Shown piece after piece: positions 16,547-25,893 of a stretch of 48,426 nucleotides of DNA. The stretch covers positions 1 to 48,426 of the forward strand of contig JAFUNF010000024.1 in NCBI GenBank assembly GCA_017473085.1. The letters run 5' to 3'. The notes under the pieces were generated by a model that searched no databases, was not told where the DNA came from, and worked only from the letters and a program-made list of their open reading frames with translations. The position numbers and the translations under genes were made by a program. Positions within the stretch are counted from its first letter, which is position 1. The number at the start of each line of letters is the position of its first letter. Source of the DNA: Clostridia bacterium. Lineage in GTDB: Bacteria; Bacillota; Clostridia; Oscillospirales; CAG-272.

Positions 16547-16984
16547 ATGAGAAGCTTTCATGATAGAATACAGTATCCAAATGGAAATGTTTATATAGGA
16601 GAAACAAAAAACGATATACCAGATGGTATTGGCTGTCTTTACGACAAGGAAAACAGGCTAATTTACGAGGGCGACTGGAAAAATGGCGAATACCATGGAC
16701 ATGGCACCTCATACAATCTGGGTGGAGAAAAGTACGAGGGTGAATGGAAAAAAGGAAAAAGATGTGGAGAGGGCAAAATGAAATATGAAAATGGCGACCT
16801 CTACATAGGACAGTTTAAGGATAACGTAAGATGTGGAGATGGCGTGCTTATCTATGCAACTGGTGGTAGCTATAATGGTAGCTTTAAAAACGACCTTCCA
16901 AATGGTATGGGCTCCTTTATTAGACCAAATGGTCAGGAGAAAAAGGGCTTATGGGTAAATGGTAAGCTTTTTTTAGGCAAATGA
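16547..16984 (+). CDS. Small MORN-repeat protein, six repeats
   Basis: A 145-residue companion of the preceding gene with about six 23-residue MORN units (for example YEGEWKKGKRCGEGKMKYENG split over 73-95), no signal peptide and no other domain. An AGGAGA site precedes the ATG. The two proteins may stack or co-assemble, or this may be a split-off tail of the larger one; both are inference. No clear terminator follows within the next 130 bases. Confidence 0.85.
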   Translation: MRSFHDRIQYPNGNVYIGETKNDIPDGIGCLYDKENRLIYEGDWKNGEYHGHGTSYNLGGEKYEGEWKKGKRCGEGKMKYENGDLYIGQFKDNVRCGDGVLIYATGGSYNGSFKNDLPNGMGSFIRPNGQEKKGLWVNGKLFLGK

Positions 16985-17116
16985 TTCTAAAATAGATTAG
17001 TAACATATTACTAAAAAAATCCACAGTTTATTGTGCAATTTAACAAATAGACACTTTAAAATAGGGAATAAAACAAAAATTTTTGTGCAAAAATATTAAA
17101 AATGCCTTTTAAAACA

Positions 17117-17149
17117 TTGACAAAATGCAGGCAAGTGTGGTATTATAAT
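17117..17149 (+). promoter_or_regulatory. Promoter for the methylglyoxal-synthase-like gene
   Basis: TTGACA at 17117-17122 with TATTAT (17141-17146, 18-base spacer) or the overlapping TATAAT (17144-17149). Apart from this promoter, 16985-17187 holds only AT-rich sequence with two TTGTGCA motifs. Confidence 0.6.
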
Positions 17150-17187
17150 TAAAGAAAAGTAGTTACTACACTAAGGAGGTGTTACCC

Positions 17188-17643
17188 TTGGAAATTGCAA
17201 TTATTGCAGACGATACCAAAAAGGAGCTGATTACTCAGTTTTGTATTGCATACTGTGGTATTTTGAGTAAGCACTCAATTTGTGCCACAAGTACAACAGG
17301 CTCCTACATTTCAGAGGCAACAGGCTTAAAAATAGAAAAGCTTCTTTCAGGCGAGCTTGGTGGAGAACAGCAAATCGCCTCAAGAATTTCCTTTGACGAA
17401 ATAGATATTCTTTTCTACTTCCGTCCAACAACACCACAAAACGATATGATGTATAATAAGCATTATATGGTTGAACAAAATCTGCTAAGACTTTGTGACG
17501 TTCACAACGTTTTGCTTGCCACAAACATTGCAACTGCCGAAACAATCGTAACAGCACTTGAGCGTGGCGACCTTGACTATCGTGAAATCATCAACCCTCG
17601 CTCCGAGTACAACCTAAGAAAGAAAAGAGAAAACAGATTTTAG
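17188..17643 (+). CDS. Methylglyoxal synthase-like protein with altered active-site residues
   Basis: The TTG at 17188 follows AAGGAGGT with seven-base spacing, giving 151 residues; a GTG at 17179 lies inside that site. The fold-defining segments ATSTTGSYISEATGL, SGELGGEQQIA and LATNIATAET match methylglyoxal synthase (dihydroxyacetone phosphate to methylglyoxal). However, residues needed in the characterised enzymes differ: the general-base Asp of GGDQQ is Glu60, the His of the IAHD segment is Asp8, and the second catalytic Asp (HDPD/HEPD) aligns with Val95; His92 is kept. It may be inactive, have a new substrate, or act as a ligand-binding MGS-like domain. The downstream LRR gene is separated only by a terminator. 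Confidence 0.8.
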   Translation: MEIAIIADDTKKELITQFCIAYCGILSKHSICATSTTGSYISEATGLKIEKLLSGELGGEQQIASRISFDEIDILFYFRPTTPQNDMMYNKHYMVEQNLLRLCDVHNVLLATNIATAETIVTALERGDLDYREIINPRSEYNLRKKRENRF

Positions 17644-17683
17644 TAAAAGAGCCTAACAAAAAGGCAAACAAATATAAATAAAG

Positions 17684-17707
17684 GGCTCGTTGAAAACGAG
17701 CCTTTTT
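17684..17707 (+). terminator. Intrinsic terminator after the MGS-like gene
   Basis: GGCTCGTT-GAA-AACGAGCC followed by five T. It ends only 22 bases before the next start codon, and I see no promoter between, so the LRR gene probably depends on read-through. Confidence 0.85.
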
Positions 17708-17729
17708 CTGTCTAAAAGGAGAAATCATT

Positions 17730-20700
17730 ATGAGAAAATGGATTGTAGGCATTGTCCTGGCGCTTACCTTAGTGCTAACTCTTGCAGGGTGCAACCAAGC
17801 ACCAGAAAGCGAGGAAAGGGCTGACCTTGCCGATTTTGAATATATAGAGGAAAATGACACTATTACTATAACAGGGCTAAAGGACTTAGAGAAAAAGACC
17901 TTAACTGTGCCCGAGGACGTTACCCATATAGGAAGAGGTGCATTTTCTTGGTCGAAGATGGAGGAAATTACTCTTCCAAGCACGCTTGTATCTATTGAAG
18001 AAATAGCCTTCTCCGACTGTGAAAATTTAAAGAAAATACAAATACCAGAGAGTGTTACATATATAGGCGCATATGCGTTTCGCGGATGCACTTCACTTGA
18101 GGATTACAATATACCTAAAGCAATTACCACAATTCCCAGGGGTGCCTTTTCAGGCTGTGATAGCCTTACTAAAATAGAAATACCAGCCCACGTAACAGCA
18201 ATTGGCGACAGTGCCTTTGGTAACTGTAAGAATGTAACCGAGGTCTTGATACATACTAACGTGACCCAAATAGGAAATTATTCCTTTTCAGGCTGTGAAG
18301 CTCTTTGTGTGCTCACTATTCCAAAAAGCGTTACAGTAATCAATGAAGGCTTGATAAATGGAACAGGTATAAAGAAAATGATTATACCAAAAACTATTAC
18401 CGAAATAGTAACGGATGCGTTTTCCTACTGTAAGGGTGCAACAATTTATTTTGAGGCGCAGGACCAAAGCCAAATCACCCTTCACGAGAATTGGAATTCT
18501 GCTAACTGTCCTGTGGTTTTTGGCATAACCCCTAACAACACAGTAATAGTAGATAACCTTCAATATTTTATAAATGGCGAGGTAGCCGAGGTAGTCGGCT
18601 ATGCTGAGGAGGCTAAGACCGTCACCATTCCCGAAACCATTAAAATCGAGGAAAAGTCCTACCCAGTGTCTAAAATCAACCCATTTGTGTTCCGTGAAAA
18701 TCGAGTTTTAGAAAGCATAGCACTGCCTGATACAATCACTTTCATTGAGGACGAGGCATTTATTAATTGTAGCGAATTGACAACCATAGTAGCAAGCGTT
18801 GAAAAAATAGGTGAAAGAGCATTTTACGGATGTGAAAGGCTTGTTAATATACCATCATTTGCAGGTGCTTCGGAAATTGGACAGAGTGCATTTGAAAAAT
18901 GTATTTCCCTTACACAGATAGATATAAGTAGTCTTGAAATAATACCAAAAAGACTATTCCAAGGCTGTGAAGCCCTCAAGACAGTTACCTTAGGGCAAGG
19001 ACTTGTTGAAATTCAAGAGGAAGCATTTCGTGAGTGCATAGTCCTAACAGACGTAAGTTTGCCAAACGGACTTGTAAGTATTGGAAAGCTTGCATTTTTG
19101 GCATGTAGCTCCATTACTAAAATAGACCTACCTAACAGCATACAAAGTCTAAACGACCCATTTTCAGCTTGCACAGGCATTGAGGAAATAGTAATTCCTT
19201 CTCAGCTTAGCCAAATAGAAATGTGTTCCTTTAGGACGTCAACCAATCTTAAAAGGCTAACTACTCCTACTGAGCATTTAGACAAATTTACCCTTACCTG
19301 TGTAGAAAATGTCATAATAAATGGTGGCGAGGAAATACCAAAAAATACCTTTAATGGTTGTAGTAGTCTTAAGGAAATTACACTTTCCTCTACAATTACC
19401 AAAATAGGCGAGAGTGCCTTTGCAAATTGTGTCGAAATAAGCAATATAGAATTTCCACCACACCTTACCCAAATTGAAAGCAACGCACTACAAAATTGCT
19501 CAAAAATAGAAAAAATAGTAGTGCCAAGCTCGGTTATCAAAATAGGAAAGGGAGCATTTTCTGGTTGTGCTGGAATTAAAGAGCTGACCCTTCCATTTAT
19601 AGGCGAAGAGGTAAAAGCACCTACCGACCCTTCCCAATACCCACTTGGATATATATTCGGCGAAGAGGCATACGAGGGTGGAACCCTAACTAAGCAACCC
19701 TACAAGAATGAATACGGAAAAAACAGTGAATTTCAAGCCTACATACCAAACGGACTAACTAAGGTAATTGTCGTAGGTGGAGATATATTAGGTGGTGCCT
19801 TTGCAAATTGTAGCTACTTAGAAGAGGTCATTTTGCCTCAAACCACTACACAAATTGGCGAAAACGCATTTTTACGTTGTAGTCAAATAAAAAGCTTAGA
19901 TATACCAACAGGCACGACCAAAATAGACAGCTGGGCATTTGGACGTTGCACTGGTTTAGAGCAAATTACTCTACCAGATACAGTTACAAGCATTGGCGAA
20001 AGAGCATTTTTATATTGCGAAAAGCTAACAGAAATACAATTGCCAAGTCAGCTTAAGGAAATAGGAACAGGTGCCTTTTGCTATTGCTCAAGCTTTAGTG
20101 AAATTTATGTACCAAGCTCAGTTGAAAGCATTGGTGCATATGCCTTTGCAAGCTGTACTGCACTTGAAAAAATCACTCTTCCATTTGTAGGTAATTCCGT
20201 AAAGCAAGTAAGTGATTCCACTCAATATCCCTTTGGCTTTGTCTTTGATACGAATGGATTAAATAACCAAATATGTACCGAGCAATCTTACATATATAAT
20301 GGTAGAGTTGTAACCGATAAATATTACCTACCAAGCACCCTAAAATCCGTAACTATAACGGGTGGAAATATACTACAAGGTGCATTTTCAGGCTGTGGTA
20401 GTCTAACGGAAATAATTCTTCCAAATGACATTACCTCAATTGGAAAGGAAGCCTTTGCAGATTGTACAGGTATTGAAAAAATAGAAATTCCAAGTGGCGT
20501 TGAAAGTCTTGGTGCAGGAGTATTTAAAAACTGCACAGGACTAAAGAAAATTGATGTCCCAAGTGGAGTTAGTGTAATAAAAGAGGAATCCTTCTACAAT
20601 TGTACTGCCTTAACTGAGGTGTTGCTATCACCAAGCACAAGTAAAATCTACGACTATGCGTTTTATAATTGTGACTTTAATTCCATAAGCCTAAACGAGG

Positions 20701-23384
20701 GACTTGTAGAAATAGGCGAGTATGTTTTTTCTGACACAGGCATAGTCTCAATTAAATTGCCATCATCACTTGCTACAATAGTAAGCACCAGCTTTAATGG
20801 TTGTAGCTTATTAGAGGAGGTAATAGTTGACGGAAATAACCTAACCTTCACAATAGAGAATGGCGCATTAATAAAGGGCGAAAGAATAGTTTTATATCCA
20901 CAGGGTAGAAAAAATGAGCTATTTACCCTTCCGACAGGCATAACTACAATAGACGATTATGCCTTCGAGGATAACCCCTATTTAAAGAATGTCACCTTGG
21001 GCACAGACCTTGCCACAATAGGAATGAGTGCCTTCAAAAATTGCACCTCAATTGAGGAGCTGACCCTTAACGGAGATAACGTTACCATAGGCAATGAAGC
21101 CTTTTATGGCACAACTAAGTTAGCAAAAATCAACTACAATATTGCATATGGCTCAGTCCATGGTGGTATGGAGAACGATAACAGGATTTTTTATGGCACA
21201 GGTGCCAATACAGAGGGCACAGCCTTAGTAATAGGTGCAACAGTTAAAGAAATTCCTAACTATCTATTCAGACCCGAATATCAGCAATCAGAAAACACAC
21301 CTAAGCTTACAAGTGTTATCTTTGAAGAGGGTAGTGTATGCACAAGAATTGACGAATACGCCTTTGCTGGTGTGTCAGGAATAAAATCCTTAAGCCTACC
21401 ACAAAATCTTAGCTATGTTGAAGAGGGTGCCTTTCTTGATTGCACAGGGCTTGAAAGCGTATCCTTCGGTGCCTTAGTGCATAGCATAGGCAAGAGTGCC
21501 TTTAAGAATTGTACCAGTCTTGCTCAGCTATCAACCCCTGAGGGCGTAATTGCCTTTAGTGACTATGCATTTTACAACTGCACCAACCTAAAGGGCGTAA
21601 GCCTACCAAGTGAAAATACAACTATCGGTAGCTATGCTTTCGCAGAATGCAAGAGTCTTGAAAACGTAGAAATAGCTGAGGGAGTGGCTGAATTCGGTGC
21701 AAATTCCTTTGAAAATTGCACCTCACTTTTAAAGGTAAGTGCAAATGGCTACGTATCTAACAAAAATAGCATAATCTGTGATAATTCATTCTCTGGCTGT
21801 ACTAAGCTAAAGGAATTTTCATTAGTAGAAATAATTGATAAAATAGGTGCTTATGCCTTTGCAAATTGTAATTCACTAACCACCCTTGAAGCAGATAAGA
21901 CCTATGAAATCAAGGACTATGCATTCTTGAATTGTACCTCGATGGAAGACTTAGACATAAATGGTGTTATATCCGTTGGAAATTATGCATTTAAGGGATG
22001 TACTGCTTTAAAGGAATATACAGTATCATCAAATTTCACCTCAGTCGGTCAGGGTATCTTGTCGGGATGCTACAACATAGAAAAATTAAATATTTACTAC
22101 GTTGACTCGTCCGATGACCTAAAAACAAAATATTTAGGCTATCTATTTGGAGAGGAGGCATATGCTGGTTCAACAAAAACTCTTCAATGCTATGACGACG
22201 ATGAGGACGACCCATTGTATTATAGCTTCTACATTCCAGAAAAGCTAACAACTGTGGTATATGGCATAGCAACTGTGCCAAATTACTACTTTGAAAATTG
22301 TAGCAATATTAAAAACGTAACACTTGATGGCACAACTCGCATTAATGATTATGCATTTAGTAATTGCACAGGCTTAGAAAATATAGACTTAGGCACAAGC
22401 CTTGATTCAATTCAAGAATTTGCATTTAGTAAGGTTGGCTTAAAAACTATTACAATTCCAAGCACGACAACCTTAATCATGTACGAGGCATTTTCCCAAT
22501 CAAGCATTGAAAGTATTTTGGTTGATGAGGCAAATGAGACATATTACAGTGTTGACGGTGTGTTGTTTGAGGTCAGTGATAGTTCATTAGTAAGATTCCC
22601 ACCAATGAAAAACGTTAATACCTACACAGTGCCAAATGGCACTAAAAGGATTGATGTCTATTCCTTTGCGGACAACAAATTTATTATGTACGTAAATGTA
22701 CCTGGTACAGTTACCGCAATTGACAGCTATGCATTTTTAAGCTGTAGCAATCTTTTAAGCATTAGCCTTACCGAGGGACTTGAAAGAATAGAATCAGATG
22801 CCTTCCAAAATTGTACAGAATTAAGAGGAATTGATTTTCCAAGCACAACGAATGTTCTTGGCAACAACGTGTTTTGGGGCTGTTACAATATAAGTACTAT
22901 TGCAATCCCTTCAACACTTACAAGCGTTTCACCCAATGCACTTGTAGGATGCTTTGGATTAACGGAATTTTACGTAAGTCAGGACCACCCATACCTATGT
23001 AGCATTGATGGAGTAGTGTTTAATAAGGAAGTAACAATACTTAATGCATATCCACCATCAAAGCCTAACAGAGAATACACAATTCCATCAACTGTTACAA
23101 CAATAGCTTCTGATGCCTTCAGAGGTAGCAAAAAGTTAGAAGAGATAACAATAGGTGACTCGGTTAAGACAATAGGACCATATGCATTCAGCTACTGTAC
23201 AAATCTCAAAACGGTCTATATTGGAATAGGCATTGAGGATATTCTACCATATGCATTCCTTGAAGCAGGCGTAGAAAAACTATACTACGCAGGCACAAAG
23301 GTTCAATGGGTCGTGGATGTAAGCTGTGGCGAATTAGAGCTTGAAAGAGCAGAAAAAATATTCAATTACAAAAAGAAGGACTAA
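17730..23384 (+). CDS. Giant BspA-type leucine-rich-repeat lipoprotein
   Basis: A 1884-residue predicted surface lipoprotein. Residues 1-21 form a type II signal peptide ending LTLAGC (Cys21). Nearly all the rest is several dozen 23-residue LRR_5 units (core IG..AF..C.SL..I.IP..V..), the BspA/TpLRR class. The array is interrupted by three related longer loops around a YP.GY.FG or YLGYLFG segment (near residues 630, 825 and 1465) and by DGVL- or DGVVF-type units near the C-terminus. No LPXTG, SLH or other anchor is seen, so anchoring is by the lipid. AAAAGGAGA precedes the ATG. BspA-like proteins in other bacteria bind host or bacterial surfaces; the ligand here is unknown. The internal repetition makes assembly collapse possible. 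Confidence 0.9.
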   Translation: MRKWIVGIVLALTLVLTLAGCNQAPESEERADLADFEYIEENDTITITGLKDLEKKTLTVPEDVTHIGRGAFSWSKMEEITLPSTLVSIEEIAFSDCENLKKIQIPESVTYIGAYAFRGCTSLEDYNIPKAITTIPRGAFSGCDSLTKIEIPAHVTAIGDSAFGNCKNVTEVLIHTNVTQIGNYSFSGCEALCVLTIPKSVTVINEGLINGTGIKKMIIPKTITEIVTDAFSYCKGATIYFEAQDQSQITLHENWNSANCPVVFGITPNNTVIVDNLQYFINGEVAEVVGYAEEAKTVTIPETIKIEEKSYPVSKINPFVFRENRVLESIALPDTITFIEDEAFINCSELTTIVASVEKIGERAFYGCERLVNIPSFAGASEIGQSAFEKCISLTQIDISSLEIIPKRLFQGCEALKTVTLGQGLVEIQEEAFRECIVLTDVSLPNGLVSIGKLAFLACSSITKIDLPNSIQSLNDPFSACTGIEEIVIPSQLSQIEMCSFRTSTNLKRLTTPTEHLDKFTLTCVENVIINGGEEIPKNTFNGCSSLKEITLSSTITKIGESAFANCVEISNIEFPPHLTQIESNALQNCSKIEKIVVPSSVIKIGKGAFSGCAGIKELTLPFIGEEVKAPTDPSQYPLGYIFGEEAYEGGTLTKQPYKNEYGKNSEFQAYIPNGLTKVIVVGGDILGGAFANCSYLEEVILPQTTTQIGENAFLRCSQIKSLDIPTGTTKIDSWAFGRCTGLEQITLPDTVTSIGERAFLYCEKLTEIQLPSQLKEIGTGAFCYCSSFSEIYVPSSVESIGAYAFASCTALEKITLPFVGNSVKQVSDSTQYPFGFVFDTNGLNNQICTEQSYIYNGRVVTDKYYLPSTLKSVTITGGNILQGAFSGCGSLTEIILPNDITSIGKEAFADCTGIEKIEIPSGVESLGAGVFKNCTGLKKIDVPSGVSVIKEESFYNCTALTEVLLSPSTSKIYDYAFYNCDFNSISLNEGLVEIGEYVFSDTGIVSIKLPSSLATIVSTSFNGCSLLEEVIVDGNNLTFTIENGALIKGERIVLYPQGRKNELFTLPTGITTIDDYAFEDNPYLKNVTLGTDLATIGMSAFKNCTSIEELTLNGDNVTIGNEAFYGTTKLAKINYNIAYGSVHGGMENDNRIFYGTGANTEGTALVIGATVKEIPNYLFRPEYQQSENTPKLTSVIFEEGSVCTRIDEYAFAGVSGIKSLSLPQNLSYVEEGAFLDCTGLESVSFGALVHSIGKSAFKNCTSLAQLSTPEGVIAFSDYAFYNCTNLKGVSLPSENTTIGSYAFAECKSLENVEIAEGVAEFGANSFENCTSLLKVSANGYVSNKNSIICDNSFSGCTKLKEFSLVEIIDKIGAYAFANCNSLTTLEADKTYEIKDYAFLNCTSMEDLDINGVISVGNYAFKGCTALKEYTVSSNFTSVGQGILSGCYNIEKLNIYYVDSSDDLKTKYLGYLFGEEAYAGSTKTLQCYDDDEDDPLYYSFYIPEKLTTVVYGIATVPNYYFENCSNIKNVTLDGTTRINDYAFSNCTGLENIDLGTSLDSIQEFAFSKVGLKTITIPSTTTLIMYEAFSQSSIESILVDEANETYYSVDGVLFEVSDSSLVRFPPMKNVNTYTVPNGTKRIDVYSFADNKFIMYVNVPGTVTAIDSYAFLSCSNLLSISLTEGLERIESDAFQNCTELRGIDFPSTTNVLGNNVFWGCYNISTIAIPSTLTSVSPNALVGCFGLTEFYVSQDHPYLCSIDGVVFNKEVTILNAYPPSKPNREYTIPSTVTTIASDAFRGSKKLEEITIGDSVKTIGPYAFSYCTNLKTVYIGIGIEDILPYAFLEAGVEKLYYAGTKVQWVVDVSCGELELERAEKIFNYKKKD

Positions 23385-23397
23385 CAAATAGTACTTG

Positions 23398-23441
23398 AAT
23401 TTGCGTGATACTCTTAACTGAGTACCACGCAAATTTTATTT
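23398..23441 (+). terminator. Terminator of the LRR gene
   Basis: AATTTGCGTG (23398-23407) pairs with CACGCAAATT (23426-23435), with inner TACTC/GAGTA pairing, followed by a TTATTT run. Confidence 0.75.
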
Positions 23442-23456
23442 GACTATACCGAGTAA

Positions 23457-23752
23457 TGTTTGCTTCGCAAGCTTTAGGCGAATAGCTTTGCATAATAACT
23501 AACCACAGTCAACGCAAAGCATTGTATGAAAAAAGTCGCACCAGCGAGGTACGACCATATTTACATAATAACTAATCTTAATCAACGCGAAGCGTTGTAT
23601 ATCATCAAAACGCAGTTTTGTATATCACCAATTTTGCAAAAATTGTATATCATCATTGCGAAAGAGGATACAGCCTGTGGCTGATGATATACACCTTTGG
23701 TGATGAGATACACGACAAGTCGTGACGATATACCATTGCTTTCGCAATGGAT
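23457..23752. repeat. Hairpin array 5, linker GTATATCA/TGATATAC
   Basis: No gene is supported in 23442-23752. GTATATCA occurs at 23597, 23620 and 23645, separating CAACGC-GAA-GCGTTG, CAAAAC-GCA-GTTTTG and CAATTTT-GCA-AAAATTG. The complement form appears at 23685 (TGATATAC), 23704 (TGAGATAC) and 23726 (CGATATAC), separating CACC-TTT-GGTG, CACGAC-AA-GTCGTG and CCATTGC-TTTC-GCAATGG. Two imperfect direct copies of CATAATAACTAA plus a TCAACGC.AAGC.TTGTAT stem lie at about 23490 and 23563. Confidence 0.7.
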
Positions 23753-23753
23753 A

Positions 23754-23785
23754 AAAAAATCCAAGTCTCACGACTTGGATTTTTT
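23754..23785 (-). terminator. Bidirectional terminator behind tRNA-Thr
   Basis: ATCCAAGTC-TCAC-GACTTGGAT (23759-23780) flanked by A and T runs, so it can stop transcription of the tRNA on the minus strand and anything entering from the left. Confidence 0.85.
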
Positions 23786-23860
23786 GGAGCTACTAGCCAG
23801 AATCGAACTGGCGACCTCATCCTTACCAAGGATGTGCTCTACCAACTGAGCCATAGTAGC
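23785..23860 (-). tRNA. tRNA-Thr (anticodon GGT)
   Basis: A 76-base cloverleaf: acceptor arms GCTACTA/TAGTAGC, D arm GCTC/GAGC, anticodon stem CATCC/GGATG around TTGGTAA (anticodon GGT), T arm GCCAG-TTCGATT-CTGGC, discriminator T and an encoded CCA. Confidence 0.97.
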
Positions 23861-23871
23861 ATAGCGAAACT

Positions 23872-23900
23872 ATTATACACTAAGATAAGTTATTTGTCAA
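23872..23900 (-). promoter_or_regulatory. Promoter of tRNA-Thr
   Basis: TTGACA (23895-23900), a 17-base spacer and TATAAT (23872-23877) on the minus strand, 11 bases before the mature tRNA. Confidence 0.85.
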
Positions 23901-23945
23901 GTCCCTTTTTAAATTAAATATAGATTAAAAAATTCTGTAATATGG

Positions 23946-23974
23946 TTGAAATAACCAAAAAAATATAGTAAAAT
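23946..23974 (+). promoter_or_regulatory. Promoter for the YhcC-like gene
   Basis: TTGAAA (23946-23951), a 17-base spacer and TAAAAT (23969-23974), 48 bases before the start codon. Confidence 0.6.
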
Positions 23975-24021
23975 AAATGTAACGCAATTTCCTTATAAAT
24001 CAAGGGCAAGGGAGGGGTAAA

Positions 24022-24978
24022 ATGTCACAGGCAGAGAAGAATCCCTATAAGTATTCCAATACAAATAAGCGATACTATACCTACGACTATTTTTTAAAAA
24101 CCACCTTTGGCAAAAAATGTGCAAAGATAACCCTTGATTTAGGCTTTACCTGTCCCAACATAGATGGCACTCGTGGAGTAGGTGGCTGTATTTATTGCTC
24201 AGGTGGTAGCTTTGCAAGAAACGTTGACAGCCTAAAACCACCCCTTGTGCAATACCAAGAGGGTGTTGAAATAATGAAACGAAAATGGGACATAGATAGC
24301 TTTATTCCATACCTTCAAGCCTATACAAATTCCTACACATCCCCCGACAAATTTGCAAAAATCCTTGAGGAAGTGTCTAATTTTCAGGGTGCAGTAATGG
24401 TATCAATTGCCACCCGTGCCGATTGCCTTGAAAATGAAAAGCTTGATATTTTAAACACCCTGTCCCGAAAAATCCCTGTTACAGTAGAATTAGGACTCCA
24501 AACAAGCAACGATAAAACTGCACAGCAAATCAATAGATGCCACACCTATGAGGAATTTACGGACTGCTTCTATCGAATAAGAGAAAGAGCACCAAGAGTA
24601 AAAATCTGTATTCATATCATAAACGGACTACCCACAGAAACCGAGGGAAATATGAAAAAAACGGCACAGAGTGTCGCAAATTTGCACCCTGACATAGTAA
24701 AAATTCATCTTTTACACGTGTTAGAGGGTACACCCCTTGCTAAAATGTATAAGAGTGGCAAATACACTCCAATGGAAAGAGAGGACTATATTAGAATAGT
24801 CTGTGACCAAATAGAGCTTTTACCACCCGACACAGTTCTTGAAAGACTAACAGGCGACGGAATTGCAAGCGAGCTTTTAGCGCCACTGTGGAGCAAGAAA
24901 AAGGTTACTGTACTTAATGATATTGATAAGGAGCTTTTCAAAAGAAACACCTATCAAGGAATATACTACAAGCCATAA
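24022..24978 (+). CDS. TIGR01212/YhcC family radical SAM protein
   Basis: A 318-residue protein with the unusual cluster motif of this family, CPNIDGTRGVGGCIYC (Cys44, Cys56, Cys59), in place of the common CX3CX2C. The preceding YYTYDYFLKTTFG segment and the later ELGLQTSND and HIINGLPTET segments also match YhcC-type proteins. The family is widespread, but its reaction was not settled as far as I know. GGGAGGGG lies upstream of the ATG. The DUF4886 gene follows after 34 bases and is probably co-transcribed; a functional link is not evident. Confidence 0.88.
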   Translation: MSQAEKNPYKYSNTNKRYYTYDYFLKTTFGKKCAKITLDLGFTCPNIDGTRGVGGCIYCSGGSFARNVDSLKPPLVQYQEGVEIMKRKWDIDSFIPYLQAYTNSYTSPDKFAKILEEVSNFQGAVMVSIATRADCLENEKLDILNTLSRKIPVTVELGLQTSNDKTAQQINRCHTYEEFTDCFYRIRERAPRVKICIHIINGLPTETEGNMKKTAQSVANLHPDIVKIHLLHVLEGTPLAKMYKSGKYTPMEREDYIRIVCDQIELLPPDTVLERLTGDGIASELLAPLWSKKKVTVLNDIDKELFKRNTYQGIYYKP

Positions 24979-25012
24979 AATAGTAAGCTATTTAAAATAA
25001 AGGAGAAGAAAA

Positions 25013-25735
25013 ATGAACGTACTATGTATTGGAAACAGCTTTTCACAGGATGCAACCAGATATTTGCACCAAATTTCTGACGATGAAATTTTCGTAAGAA
25101 ATCTGTATATCGGTGGTTGCTCCCTTGAAACACATTGGAACAACATCAGGGAGGCGAACCCCTACTATGAGTATCAAAAAAATGGTAGAAAGCTAAAAAT
25201 GACCTCAATTAATGATGCACTAACAAAGAAAAAATGGGACTACATAACAGTTCAACAGGTTAGTCAGCAATCTGGACTTATAGAAAGCTATGAGCCATTC
25301 CTTGGCAACATAGTTGAATTTCTAAAGGAGAATTGCCCAAAGGCAAAAATAGTATTCCATAGAACCTGGGCGTATGACGATAAAAGCACCCATGGAGGTT
25401 TTGTTTTCTATGACAACTCAAGGTCAAAAATGTATAAGGCTATTGTTGATACCACCAACAAAATTGCAGAGAAATATGGCTTTGACATCATTCCTTGTGG
25501 AGATGCAGTTGAAAAGGCAAGAGAATTACCAGAGTTTTCACAGGGTGGACCTCTTAACATAAATCGTGATGGCTTCCACCTCTCCCTCGATTACGGAAGG
25601 TATCTTGCAGGACTTGTAATGTTTGCATACTTCACAGGCAAAAATCCCGAGGACGTAACCTACGCACCTGAGGAAACAGACATAGAAATAATTAAAAAGC
25701 TAAGAGCAATTGCAAGGAATGTAACTCTGGGTTAA
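25013..25735 (+). CDS. DUF4886-type SGNH hydrolase-like protein
   Basis: A 240-residue protein without signal peptide. The N-terminal IGNSFSQD (residues 6-13) places a Ser in the block I position of SGNH hydrolases, and the late RDGFHLS supplies the Asp-X-X-His pair of block V. The central WDYITVQQVSQQSG and IVFHRTWAY segments match DUF4886 as I remember it. This suggests an esterase acting on an acylated carbohydrate or peptide, substrate unknown. AAAGGAGAAG precedes the ATG. It is probably second in an operon with the radical SAM gene. Confidence 0.8.
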   Translation: MNVLCIGNSFSQDATRYLHQISDDEIFVRNLYIGGCSLETHWNNIREANPYYEYQKNGRKLKMTSINDALTKKKWDYITVQQVSQQSGLIESYEPFLGNIVEFLKENCPKAKIVFHRTWAYDDKSTHGGFVFYDNSRSKMYKAIVDTTNKIAEKYGFDIIPCGDAVEKARELPEFSQGGPLNINRDGFHLSLDYGRYLAGLVMFAYFTGKNPEDVTYAPEETDIEIIKKLRAIARNVTLG

Positions 25736-25864
25736 GGCATAATATATATTATAGTAATCAATTTAAAATGTAGGCAAAGTGCACAATTTTTCCAAGCTTC
25801 GTTTTTTTAAAACTGTTGATTATTTGTGCAAAAAGTCGAATTTGGTTAAAAATCTCAACTTCGA

Positions 25865-25893
25865 TTGACTTTAAAATATGGAAGTGCTATAAT
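25865..25893 (+). promoter_or_regulatory. Promoter for the InlB-repeat lipoprotein and deacetylase genes
   Basis: TTGACT (25865-25870), a 17-base spacer and TATAAT (25888-25893). The leader holds a small GGGGG-TGTTCT-CCCCC stem. Upstream, 25736-25864 is AT-rich with two TTGTGCA-like motifs. Confidence 0.75.

Noticed and set aside
16985-17116. Terminator after the MORN genes
   Set aside because: The TTAGTAA/TTACTAA arms near 16997 are followed by A rather than T on the plus strand.
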